Positions 5,722 through 12,386 of a stretch of DNA of 17,149 bases are shown piece after piece. A model generated the notes under the pieces. It made no database searches, was not told where the DNA came from, and saw only the letters and a program-made list of their open reading frames with translations. Made by a program: the position numbers and the translations under genes. The DNA comes from CAIPVR01 sp049316905 (lineage in GTDB: Bacteria; Actinomycetota; Acidimicrobiia; Acidimicrobiales; Microtrichaceae): positions 1 to 17,149 of the forward strand of contig JBMOJH010000076.1 of NCBI GenBank assembly GCA_049316905.1. Reading direction: 5' to 3'. The number at the start of each line of letters is the position of its first letter. Position 1 is the first letter of the stretch.

Positions 5722-6804
5722 TCAGGACGGCTCGACCGCGTCGGAGCGCGAGGGCGTCTCCAGGAGCGGCGGCAGCTCGTCGTGGCGGACGAACAGGCCC
5801 GACGCGGGCGACGAACCGGCGAGCGCGTCGGCGGCCAGGATGATCGCCGAGGCGGTGTAGGTGGACTGCTCGCCGGCCGGGAAGTGCACCTCGTCGGGCA
5901 GCACGACCCCGGTCCAGTAGCGGTCCTCCGCGGTGCGCAGGCGCTGCGACCACGAGAAGAGCGTCCGGGCGGTCTCCTCATCGCCGACGGCGAGGTGGGC
6001 CATGGCGCACTCGCACGTCTCCGCCGCGGTGATCCACGGGCGGTCGCTCACGCAGCGCACGCCCCATCCCTCGGTGACGAAGGCGTCGAACCTGCCGCTG
6101 AGCCGCTGCCGTCCGGCGTCGCCGTCGATCGCGCCGCACAGCACGGGGTAGTACCAGTCCATCGCCCACCGGTGCTTGGGGGCGAAGGCGTCGGGCTCCG
6201 TGGCGATCACGCGGGCCAGCCGGCTGACCGACAGTTCCCAGTCGGGACGCTCGTGGCCCAGCTCGCCGGCCACCGCCACGGCGCAGCGCAGGCTGTGGCA
6301 GATGCTGGAGGAACCGGTGAGGAGGGCGAAGCTCCACGGGGTGCCATCCGCGTGGCGGGCCCAGAGGATCTCCCCGCGGGGCGTCTGGAGGTCCAGCACG
6401 AAGTCCACGGCGGCCGACACCATCGGCCACATCTCCTCGAGGGCGCCTCGGTCGCGGTAGAGGAGCCAGTGGAACCACGCGCCGGCCGCCACATAGGCGC
6501 AGCAGTTGGCGTCGAGCTTGTCCTGCTCCACCCGGTCGGCCAGGTAGTACTGGTGCCACGACCCGTCGGGACGCTGCATCGAGCGGAGCCAGTCGAAGCC
6601 CCGCTCCGCCTCGGCCCGGCGGCCGCCCAGCATCAGCGCCATCAGCGCCTCGGTGTGGTTCCACGTGTCGGCGTGACCGCCGGGGAACCACGGCACCATG
6701 CCGGAGTCGAGCTGCCACTCGGCCACCGCGTCGACGGTGGCGAGGAGTTCCTCGGCCGTGACGAGGCCCTCGACGTCCGCGAGGTGGTGCTCAGACCGCG
6801 ACAC
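5722..6804 (-). CDS. Alpha/alpha-toroid protein (prenyltransferase/squalene cyclase-like fold), function unknown
   Basis: The 360-residue sequence is built of repeated helical pairs, as in alpha/alpha toroids. It contains a textbook QW motif, RGFDWLRSMQRPDGSW (68-83), as found in terpene cyclases and prenyltransferases. The DXDD motif of class II cyclases is absent, so cyclase activity is not supported. Other distinctive segments are WFPGGHADTWNHTEALMAL (39-57) and KLDANCCAYVA (96-106), which also recall six-hairpin glycosidase folds. There are eight cysteines (101, 102, 169, 174, 223, 251, 264, 266), unusually many for this genome's style. It has no signal peptide. The GTG start has GAGGAGG upstream and overlaps the methyltransferase gene by 14 bases, so the two are coupled. 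A role on the product of the upstream glycosyltransferase and methyltransferase is inference. Confidence 0.7.
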   Translation of the reverse strand: MSRSEHHLADVEGLVTAEELLATVDAVAEWQLDSGMVPWFPGGHADTWNHTEALMALMLGGRRAEAERGFDWLRSMQRPDGSWHQYYLADRVEQDKLDANCCAYVAAGAWFHWLLYRDRGALEEMWPMVSAAVDFVLDLQTPRGEILWARHADGTPWSFALLTGSSSICHSLRCAVAVAGELGHERPDWELSVSRLARVIATEPDAFAPKHRWAMDWYYPVLCGAIDGDAGRQRLSGRFDAFVTEGWGVRCVSDRPWITAAETCECAMAHLAVGDEETARTLFSWSQRLRTAEDRYWTGVVLPDEVHFPAGEQSTYTASAIILAADALAGSSPASGLFVRHDELPPLLETPSRSDAVEPS

Positions 6805-7564
6805 GGGCGGCCTCCTCGTGCTCGACCTTGTCCCGGATGCCCGGGGAGCCGGGCTTGCGGGCGTACACCACCACGCTCTTGCCGAGCACGGGGTTGAGCA
6901 GGCGCTCCGTGGTGCGGGTGAGGGCGGGCGACTCGGCGATGTCCCACACGAGCAGCCGGTGGTAGGCCCGCACCAGCGGGTGCGACTCGTTCGTGGGGCC
7001 CACCAGGCACTTGAGCCACCAGTAGGGCGAGTGCAGCGCGTGGGCCCGGTGCGAGCTCTCCGGCTGCAGACCGGCGCCGTTCAGGCGGTCACGCAGCAGC
7101 CCCTCGGTGTAGATGCGCACGTGGCCGCCCTGCGCGAGCGGGGCGTGGTACTCCGCCGACAGCGTCCAGCAGACCTTCTCCGGCAGCCACGAGGGCACCG
7201 TGGCCGCCAGCACGCCGCCCGGACGCAGCACGCGGGTGAGCTCGGCCATGGCCCCGGCGTCGTCGGGGATGTGCTCGAAGACCTCGGAGCAGATCACCCG
7301 GTCGAAGGTGCCGTCGGCGAACGGCAGGCGCAGCGCGTCGCCGTTCACGCAGCCGGCCCAGGCCCCCTCGGGCGCCTCGCCGGTCTCGCGCATGGCCCAG
7401 AACAGGTCGCGCACCGGGGGCAGGTCGTCGAAGCCGTAGTCGAGGGCGACCACGCGGGCGCCGCGCTTGAAGCACTCGAACGAGTGGCGGCCGGCGCCGG
7501 CGCCGAGGTCGAGGACCAGGTCGCCCTCGCGGAGGCCGAGGCGGGAGTAGTCGACGGTCAGCAC
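6791..7564 (-). CDS. Class I SAM-dependent methyltransferase (Methyltransf_11-like)
   Basis: This 257-residue protein has motif I VLDLGAGAGRHSFE (17-30), strand 2 ending VVALDYG (38-44), the post-loop DALRLPFADGTFDRVICSEVFEHI (76-99), and RVLRPGGVLAATVPSW (111-126). These are the classic features of the UbiE/Methyltransf_11 group. The C-terminal part is Trp/His-rich (HALHSPYWWLKCLVG, 175-189) and probably forms the substrate site. GTG 7564 lies 4 bases after the glycosyltransferase stop, and the 3' end overlaps the toroid gene. The substrate is unknown; linkage to a GT4 enzyme suggests methylation of a sugar or lipid-linked product. Confidence 0.85.
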   Translation of the reverse strand: MLTVDYSRLGLREGDLVLDLGAGAGRHSFECFKRGARVVALDYGFDDLPPVRDLFWAMRETGEAPEGAWAGCVNGDALRLPFADGTFDRVICSEVFEHIPDDAGAMAELTRVLRPGGVLAATVPSWLPEKVCWTLSAEYHAPLAQGGHVRIYTEGLLRDRLNGAGLQPESSHRAHALHSPYWWLKCLVGPTNESHPLVRAYHRLLVWDIAESPALTRTTERLLNPVLGKSVVVYARKPGSPGIRDKVEHEEAARVAV

Positions 7565-7568
7565 CGGC

Positions 7569-8900
7569 TCACGACCCCCCGACCGGGGTGGACGGCGTGT
7601 CGGTCGGTGCCGGTTCGGCGAGCAGGGCCCGGTAGTGCTCCACGGTGCGCTCGGCGGTGTGGCGCCAGCTCCAGCGACGGATGACCCGCTCCCGGCCCGC
7701 GAGGCCGATCCGGGCCGCGCCCTCCGGGTCCTCGAGCACCCGGCGGATGCCCGCCGCGAGGGCCTCGGAGTCGCCGGGGGCCACCGCGAAGCACGTCTCG
7801 CCGTCGGGCCCGGACACCTCGGGGATGGCGCCGCCGGTGGTGGCCACGAGCGGGCAGCCCGTGCTCATCGCCTCGATCGCGGGGAGCGAGAACCCCTCGT
7901 AGAGCGACGGCACCACCGCACAGGCGGAACGGTTGTAGAGCTCCACGATCGTCTCGTCGGGCACGCCGGAGATGAACTCCACGGCGTCGGTGAGCCCGAG
8001 GGTCTCGATCGTGCGCTGGGCGGCGGACCCCTCCTTGAGGCGACCGACGAGCACGAGCTTGAGCTCCGGGTACTCGGTGCGAAGCTTGGCGAGCGCCTCG
8101 AGGAGGTAGCGCTGGCCCTTCATCGCCACGTCGGAGGAGGCGGTGGAGATGATCCGGTTGGGGTCGCGCGTGATGCCCGGCAGCGGGGTGAAGAGGTCCG
8201 GGTCCACGCCCACCGGCACGATGTGCAGCTTGGAGGGCGACACGAGGTGGTCGCGGCAGATGTCGTCGTAGGACGACTGCGACACGGTGATCACGCGCCG
8301 CAGGCGCCGGGCCACCCGGGTCTGCATCTTCGTGAAGGCGTACCAGCGGGCCTTCGACCAGCGCTGGCGCGGGCTCTCCGCGTGCTCCATCTCGAGCCGG
8401 CGGTCGACCGTGATGGGGTGGTGGATCGTGCCGAGGACCGGCAGGCCGTCGCGCTCCATCAGCAGCAGCCCGTAGCCGAGGCACTGGTTGTCCTGCACCA
8501 GGTCGAACTCGTGGCGGCGACGGCGGAGGTGGTCCCACGCCCGCATGGAGAACGCGAGCGGCTCCGGGAACGTGCCGGAGGAGAAGGCCGTGACCTCGAG
8601 CCAGTCCCAGCGGTCCTTGAGTTCCCAGAGGCCCGGCATCCGCATGGGGAAGTGGTCGTTGTAGATGTCGAGGCTCGGCAACTCGATCAGCGGGGTGGAC
8701 TCGTCCACCACGGGGTAGGGCTGGCCGGAGAGCACCTCGACGTGGTGGCCGAGTTTCACGAGCGCCCGGGCCAGATGCCGGACGTACACGCCCTGGCCGC
8801 CCACGTGCGGCTTGCCGCGGTAGGTGAGCAGCGCCACCCGCAGGGGGTCGTCGGGGCCGGGGCGGGCACCGTCGGGGCGTGGGGTCGGGCCGCTCTGCAT
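7569..8900 (-). CDS. GT4-family glycosyltransferase
   Basis: The 443-residue protein has the two-Rossmann GT-B layout of GT4 enzymes. The N-terminal acceptor domain starts with VALLTYRGKPHVGGQGVYVRHLA, including the GGQGVY loop at 34-39. The C-terminal donor domain has VAMKGQRYLLEAL (258-270, with the Lys-Gly pair that contacts the nucleotide phosphate) and the EX7E motif EGFSLPAIE (335-343) within PSLYEGFSLPAIEAMSTGCPLVATTGGAIPEV. Such enzymes transfer a sugar from a nucleotide donor with retention of configuration, on the cytoplasmic side. Donor and acceptor cannot be told. It is the first gene of the cassette, transcribed divergently from dtd. The ATG 8900 start is plausible although the N-terminal 18 residues are low complexity. 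Confidence 0.88.
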   Translation of the reverse strand: MQSGPTPRPDGARPGPDDPLRVALLTYRGKPHVGGQGVYVRHLARALVKLGHHVEVLSGQPYPVVDESTPLIELPSLDIYNDHFPMRMPGLWELKDRWDWLEVTAFSSGTFPEPLAFSMRAWDHLRRRRHEFDLVQDNQCLGYGLLLMERDGLPVLGTIHHPITVDRRLEMEHAESPRQRWSKARWYAFTKMQTRVARRLRRVITVSQSSYDDICRDHLVSPSKLHIVPVGVDPDLFTPLPGITRDPNRIISTASSDVAMKGQRYLLEALAKLRTEYPELKLVLVGRLKEGSAAQRTIETLGLTDAVEFISGVPDETIVELYNRSACAVVPSLYEGFSLPAIEAMSTGCPLVATTGGAIPEVSGPDGETCFAVAPGDSEALAAGIRRVLEDPEGAARIGLAGRERVIRRWSWRHTAERTVEHYRALLAEPAPTDTPSTPVGGS

Positions 8901-8908
8901 GACGGGCT

Positions 8909-8914
8909 AGCTTC
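8909..8914 (-). promoter_or_regulatory. Candidate -10 hexamer for the GT4 cassette
   Basis: On the minus strand this reads GAAGCT and ends 8 bases before ATG 8900, the same spacing as for the GtrA-like gene. It differs from TANNNT at the first base. Assignment is by position and similarity only. Confidence 0.25.
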
Positions 8915-8915
8915 G

Positions 8916-8934
8916 CCGTCCGTTCGCCGGACGG
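8916..8934. promoter_or_regulatory. Inverted repeat in the GT4/dtd divergent promoter region
   Basis: ccgtccg (8916-8922) and cggacgg (8928-8934) are perfect arms around ttcgc. The repeat sits immediately upstream of the candidate -10 of the GT4 cassette, so it could be an operator for one or both directions. Confidence 0.35.
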
Positions 8935-8967
8935 TCAAGTGGCGGACACGCTCCGTGGCGATCGACG

Positions 8968-8976
8968 GGAAGGAGA
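8968..8976 (+). promoter_or_regulatory. Strong ribosome binding site that fixes the dtd start
   Basis: GGAAGGAGA ends 7 bases before GTG 8984. It excludes the longer open frame that begins at 8939, whose extra residues do not match the Dtd N-terminus. Confidence 0.7.
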
Positions 8977-8983
8977 TGACACC

Positions 8984-9451
8984 GTGCGTGGTCTCGTGCA
9001 GCGGGTGAGCCGGGCGTCGGTCACCGTGCGCGCGCCGGGGGCCGATCCCGAGGTCGTGGGGGCGATCGGACCGGGGCTCTGCGTGCTCGTCGGGGTGACC
9101 CACGACGACACCGAGGAGGCGGCCCGCCGCCTGGCCCGGAAGGTGTGGGAACTGAGGGTGTTCCCCGACGACGACGGCGCGATGAACCGCAGCGCGGCCG
9201 ACTGCACCGCGGCGGGCGACGACCGCTCGGTGCTGGTGGTCAGCCAGTTCACCCTCTACGGCGACACGCGGAAGGGCCGGCGCCCCTCGTACGTGGCCGC
9301 GGCCCGCCCGGAGGCGGCCGAGCCCCTCGTCGACGCCGTCGTGGCGGAGCTCGCGGCCCTCGGTGCCACGGTCGCCACCGGGCGGTTCCGCACCGACATG
9401 GCGGTGGAGCTCGTCAACGACGGACCGGTCACGCTCCTGCTGGAGGTGTGA
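8984..9451 (+). CDS. dtd: D-aminoacyl-tRNA deacylase
   Basis: This 155-residue protein matches Dtd from end to end. It starts MRGLVQRVSRASVTV, has the catalytic SQFTLYGDTRKGRRPSY segment (87-103) and ends with NDGPVTLLLEV (145-155). That ending contains the Gly-cisPro motif which screens chirality in the active site of the partner subunit. Dtd is a homodimer that frees D-amino acids, and glycine from mischarged tRNA-Ala, in the cytoplasm. Length is close to the usual 145-150. The GTG start follows a strong ribosome binding site. Its final 23 bases overlap the 3' end of the convergent lnt gene. Confidence 0.95.
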   Translation: MRGLVQRVSRASVTVRAPGADPEVVGAIGPGLCVLVGVTHDDTEEAARRLARKVWELRVFPDDDGAMNRSAADCTAAGDDRSVLVVSQFTLYGDTRKGRRPSYVAAARPEAAEPLVDAVVAELAALGATVATGRFRTDMAVELVNDGPVTLLLEV

Positions 9452-10946
9452 CCGGCTCGGGTCCCTCGGCGGGCGGACCGTCGGAGCCGTCGATCCCGCC
9501 CGCGGCATCCCGCCGTCGCCGGCCGGTCACCGCCACCCACACCACCGCGGCGGTGGCGACGAGCACGGGCAGGAGGTCGCCGGTGGCCTGCGCCGGCGTC
9601 GTGGCGTCCAGGCGGGCGATCCGTCGTTCGATCACGGCCTGTTCGGACACGTCGGTGCGCTGGTGCACGCCGCCGTCGGGGTCGACGAACGCGCTGAACC
9701 CGGTGGGTGCCACCTGCACGAGCCACCGGCCGGACTCCACCGCCCGCAGTGCGGAGGTCGCCACCTGCTGGCTCTGCACCTGGGTGAGCCAGTAGCTCGA
9801 CCCGTTCGTCGGGTTCAGCACGACCTCACCCCCGGCCCGCACGCCCTCGCGCACCCGGCGCCCGAAGAACACCTCCCAGGAGATGACCACCGCCATCGGG
9901 CCCGCGGTGGTGCGCACCATCGACGTCCCGCTCCCCGGGATCTGGTCCCGGGGTGGCAGCGTGTTCCCGGCGATCGGCTCGAACAGTGGCCGCAGCGGCA
10001 CGTACTCCCCGAACGGGACGCGCCGCTCCTTGTCGTAGCGGCCGGTCAACGCGCCGTTCGGGTTCACCACGATCACGTAGTTCGTGAACCGGTCGGTGCC
10101 CACGCTCTCCACCACGCCCAGCAGGATCGGCGCCCCGATCCGCGCCGCCTCGGCGCGCACCTGGTTCGCCCACGGATGGGTGCGGAACGGCTGGTCGAGG
10201 TTCACCACGTTCTCCGGCCACACCACCAGGTCCGTCGAACCCGGCCGGATGGTCCGGGTGGCCTCGAGGTGGCGGCCGAACACCAGCGGGGCCTGCGACG
10301 CGTCGTAGCGCGTGCCCTGCGGTCCACCTCCCTGCACCGCGGCGACCCGGATGGTGCGCACCGGCGAGCCGAGCGGCCACAGGGCGCCCATCACCGCCAC
10401 GGCCAGCACCACCCCGGCCACCGCGACCGCGGGACGCCAGGCCCGCACCGCGGCCAGGTACAGCGCGGCGCCCAGCGCGGCCACCGCGCCCCCGAGCAGC
10501 AGCGCGCCGCCCACCCGCGCCACCGGGAGCAGGGGCCCGGCGGCCTGCGTCAGCGCGAGGGTGGACAGCGGCACCCCGCCGAACGGCGCGTGCCAGTGGA
10601 ACCACTCGAAGAGCACGACGAGCGCGGGCAGGAGCGCCACGCGGCGACGGTCGGGCGGGCACAGCAGGCCGAGCACGCCGACCATCGGCCCCCACGCGAG
10701 CAGGACCCCCACCACGTAGCCGGGCGGCGTCAGCTCGAACATCCACAGGGTGGACGGGGCGAACCAGGCGACCCCCACGAGCCAGCTGATCGCGAAGCGG
10801 GACCGCATCCGCCGACCGCCGAGCAGCGCGATCCAGGCGGCGATGCCGACCGGGGCGAGCGGCCACCAACCCCACGGCGGCAGCGCGGCGCAGAGGCACA
10901 GGCCGGCCCCCAGGGCCGCCACGGCGGTGAGGAGCCGGTGACGCAC
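9429..10946 (-). CDS. lnt: Apolipoprotein N-acyltransferase homologue with Ser at the catalytic Cys position
   Basis: The 505-residue protein has the Lnt layout. An N-terminal hydrophobic region opens with PPWGWWPLAPVG and holds several membrane helices to about residue 190. A nitrilase-type domain follows (about 198-450), then a helix at 457-474. Triad positions are Glu245 in VVWPENVV and Lys306 in RYDKERRVPFGEYVP. The third position, normally Cys in an ICYE-type motif, reads VVISWEV with Ser356 (codon TCC at 9879-9881). The protein's only cysteines are 17, 19 and 96, all in the membrane part. Lnt adds the third acyl chain to lipoproteins; with Ser this activity is uncertain. NPTNGSSYWLTQVQSQQ (378-394) supports homology. 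The GTG start lacks a clear ribosome binding site. The gene is divergent from four lipoprotein genes. Confidence 0.85.
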   Translation of the reverse strand: MRHRLLTAVAALGAGLCLCAALPPWGWWPLAPVGIAAWIALLGGRRMRSRFAISWLVGVAWFAPSTLWMFELTPPGYVVGVLLAWGPMVGVLGLLCPPDRRRVALLPALVVLFEWFHWHAPFGGVPLSTLALTQAAGPLLPVARVGGALLLGGAVAALGAALYLAAVRAWRPAVAVAGVVLAVAVMGALWPLGSPVRTIRVAAVQGGGPQGTRYDASQAPLVFGRHLEATRTIRPGSTDLVVWPENVVNLDQPFRTHPWANQVRAEAARIGAPILLGVVESVGTDRFTNYVIVVNPNGALTGRYDKERRVPFGEYVPLRPLFEPIAGNTLPPRDQIPGSGTSMVRTTAGPMAVVISWEVFFGRRVREGVRAGGEVVLNPTNGSSYWLTQVQSQQVATSALRAVESGRWLVQVAPTGFSAFVDPDGGVHQRTDVSEQAVIERRIARLDATTPAQATGDLLPVLVATAAVVWVAVTGRRRRDAAGGIDGSDGPPAEGPEPVTPPAGA

Positions 10947-10951
10947 GACGC

Positions 10952-10959
10952 ATGATCAT
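10952..10959. promoter_or_regulatory. Symmetric ATGATCAT in the lnt/cytochrome c divergent region
   Basis: This perfect 8-base palindrome is the only AT-rich element in the 57-base gap. Read in either direction it contains GATCAT, which could serve as a weak -10 for both genes. For lnt it would put the start about 5-6 bases before the GTG. Evidence is weak. Confidence 0.2.
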
Positions 10960-11003
10960 CGCACCGGCCCGAGGGTGCCGCGCCGCACCGGGAGGACATA
11001 CTC

Positions 11004-11477
11004 ATGGATGTGATGCCCCCGACGTCCCCCCGAGCTGCCGTCAGTTCCCCACGAGCCCGTCCCCGGCCCCGCACCTTCCGGGTCACGGTGGTCGCGCTGG
11101 TGGCCGTGGCGGCGCTCCCCGCGGTGCTCGCCGCGTGCAGCGGGTCCGACGACTCCGCAGCGGACGCCCCGAAGCTCACCGGCGCCGCGGCGACGGGCCA
11201 GCAGCTGTTCCGCACCAGCGGGTGCGCGGCCTGCCACAGCGTCAGCGGCAAGGACGGCGTGGGCCCGGCGCTGAACGGCCTCGCGGGAGGGAAGGTCGAG
11301 CTCGAGGACGGCACCACGGTCACGGCGGACGAGGCGTACCTGCGCGAGTCGATCACCAAGCCCGACGCGGAGACGGTGAAGGGCTTCCGTCCGGTGATGC
11401 CCCAGCGCGACCTGCCCGCGGCCGACGTGGACGCCCTCATCGCCTACCTCCAGGCGATCGGCTCGAACGGGAAGTGA
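11004..11477 (+). CDS. Cytochrome c lipoprotein resembling the c domain of caa3-type CoxB
   Basis: This 157-residue protein has a basic N-terminus, a hydrophobic signal (26-44) and lipobox LAAC (Cys45), so it should be lipid-anchored outside the membrane. CAACH (74-78) attaches one heme c, and Met132 in RPVMPQ is the likely axial ligand. The segment DGVGPALNGLAGGKVELEDGTTVTADEAYLRESI resembles the cytochrome c domain fused to subunit II of caa3 oxidases, but no CuA domain is present here. It probably carries electrons to an oxidase, as inference. GGAGGA (10991-10996) ends 7 bases before ATG 11004, fixing the start. It heads a run of four lipoprotein genes. Confidence 0.87.
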   Translation: MDVMPPTSPRAAVSSPRARPRPRTFRVTVVALVAVAALPAVLAACSGSDDSAADAPKLTGAAATGQQLFRTSGCAACHSVSGKDGVGPALNGLAGGKVELEDGTTVTADEAYLRESITKPDAETVKGFRPVMPQRDLPAADVDALIAYLQAIGSNGK

Positions 11478-11482
11478 GGGCG

Positions 11483-11519
11483 CGCGACCGGCGCCCGTTC
11501 GGTGCCGCGGCTGGTCGCG
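11483..11519 (+). terminator. Stem-loop after the cytochrome c gene
   Basis: An inner stem pairs ggcgcc (11490-11495) with ggtgcc (11501-11506), including one G-T pair, around cgttc. It continues, after a 6-base bulge, into an outer stem of cgcgacc (11483-11489) with ggtcgcg (11513-11519). It lies 6 bases past the stop. No T-run follows, so it may terminate, pause or protect the transcript. Confidence 0.35.
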
Positions 11520-11560
11520 GGCGTCGTGGCGCGGGCGTCGTGACAAGGGCGTCGTGACGC
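11519..11560. repeat. Three tandem 14-bp repeats upstream of the Sco1 gene
   Basis: The 10-base core gggcgtcgtg occurs at 11519-11528, 11533-11542 and 11547-11556, exactly 14 bases apart. In the third copy it extends to a dyad, gcgtc-gt-gacgc (11549-11560); the first copy has one mismatch in that dyad and the second has two. Repeated short dyads in a promoter-sized gap suggest a binding array for a regulator. The candidate target is the Sco1-PCuAC-cupredoxin operon that starts 80 bases downstream. Confidence 0.5.
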
Positions 11561-11627
11561 AGGCCACAGCTTGCTGCGGGAACTGTCGGCGGTGGTTGTG
11601 CGACGGTGGGGGTGTGAGACGTTCGGT

Positions 11628-11632
11628 GGAGG
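11628..11632 (+). promoter_or_regulatory. Ribosome binding site that fixes the Sco1 start
   Basis: GGAGG ends 7 bases before GTG 11640, favouring it over the earlier in-frame start at 11571. The shorter protein also begins directly with a signal sequence. Confidence 0.6.
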
Positions 11633-11639
11633 CGCGCCC

Positions 11640-12341
11640 GTGAGGCCCGCGAACGTGCGGATCCTCGCGGTGGCGCTGGTCGCGGTCGCCGCGACCGCCG
11701 TGGGCGCCACGGCCTGCGGCGGCGCCGACGATGCGGCCGCGCCGTCCACGACGGCGAAGGAGTTCTCGGGCTACACGCGCACCCCGGCGCCGTCGGTCGC
11801 CGCCGTCAGGCTCCCGGGTTCCGACGGCTCCGAGGTGGGTTTCGCCGCGGCGCCGGGCGGCCTCCGGCTCGTGTACTTCGGCTACACGTCATGCCCGGAC
11901 GTGTGCCCCACCACGCTCAGCGACGTGAAGCGGGCGATCGCCGCCCTGCCCGAGGCGGACCGGTCCAAGGTGGCGGTCGACATGGTCACCATCGACCCGG
12001 CGCGCGACACGGCCGAGAAGCTGAGCCGGTACGTCACCACGTTCGTGCCCAGCGGCGTGGCCGTCCGCACCGACGACGACGCCCGCCTCCGCACCGCGGC
12101 CCGGGCCTTCGGCGCCGACTACAAGGTCACCCCCGGTGCGAACGGCACCCCCGAGGTGGCCCACACCGCGGAGCTGTACGGTGTCGACGACCAGGGTCTC
12201 GTGGTGCTGATCTGGCCCTTCGGCACCAGCCGCGAGGACCTCGCCCGGGACATCCGCCGGCTCCTCGCCGGTGAGCGCCCGCCCGGTGACCCCGCGGCGA
12301 CGTCGTCCACGGGCACCCCATCGACCGCCCCGGCGTCCTGA
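11640..12341 (+). CDS. sco1: Sco1/SenC-family copper metallochaperone lipoprotein
   Basis: The 233-residue product has a hydrophobic signal with a weak lipobox ATAC (Cys26). A thioredoxin-like SCO domain follows with YFGYTSCPDVCPTTL (79-93), whose Cys85 and Cys89 form the CX3C copper site. The third ligand is His175 in PEVAHTAELYGVD. VDMVTIDPARDT (113-124) is also typical of the family. SCO proteins deliver or reduce the CuA centre of cytochrome c oxidase subunit II on the outer face of the membrane. All three ligands are intact. A Ser/Thr/Pro-rich tail ends the protein. The PCuAC gene follows after 45 bases, a partner pairing known for CuA assembly. Confidence 0.92.
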   Translation: MRPANVRILAVALVAVAATAVGATACGGADDAAAPSTTAKEFSGYTRTPAPSVAAVRLPGSDGSEVGFAAAPGGLRLVYFGYTSCPDVCPTTLSDVKRAIAALPEADRSKVAVDMVTIDPARDTAEKLSRYVTTFVPSGVAVRTDDDARLRTAARAFGADYKVTPGANGTPEVAHTAELYGVDDQGLVVLIWPFGTSREDLARDIRRLLAGERPPGDPAATSSTGTPSTAPAS

Positions 12342-12376
12342 CGCCGGCCCCCCAGTCTCTCGAACCCGACACGATT

Positions 12377-12386
12377 GGAGATCTCC
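12377..12386 (+). promoter_or_regulatory. Palindrome containing the PCuAC ribosome binding site
   Basis: GGAGATCTCC is a perfect 10-base palindrome directly abutting ATG 12387. Its GGAG half is the only plausible Shine-Dalgarno, 6 bases from the ATG, which sets the start there rather than at the in-frame TTG 12375. Confidence 0.5.

Noticed and set aside
5722..6804. Calling the toroid protein a prenyltransferase or squalene cyclase
   Set aside because: Only the fold and one QW motif support it. The DXDD and other catalytic motifs are absent, so enzyme activity is not claimed.
9363..10955. 530-residue plus-strand open frame opposite lnt
   Set aside because: Low-complexity Arg/His/Gly/Pro translation without motifs, fully antisense to lnt.
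11519..11560. CRISPR-like array
   Set aside because: The repeats are only 14 bases in period with no spacers of their own, far too short for CRISPR.
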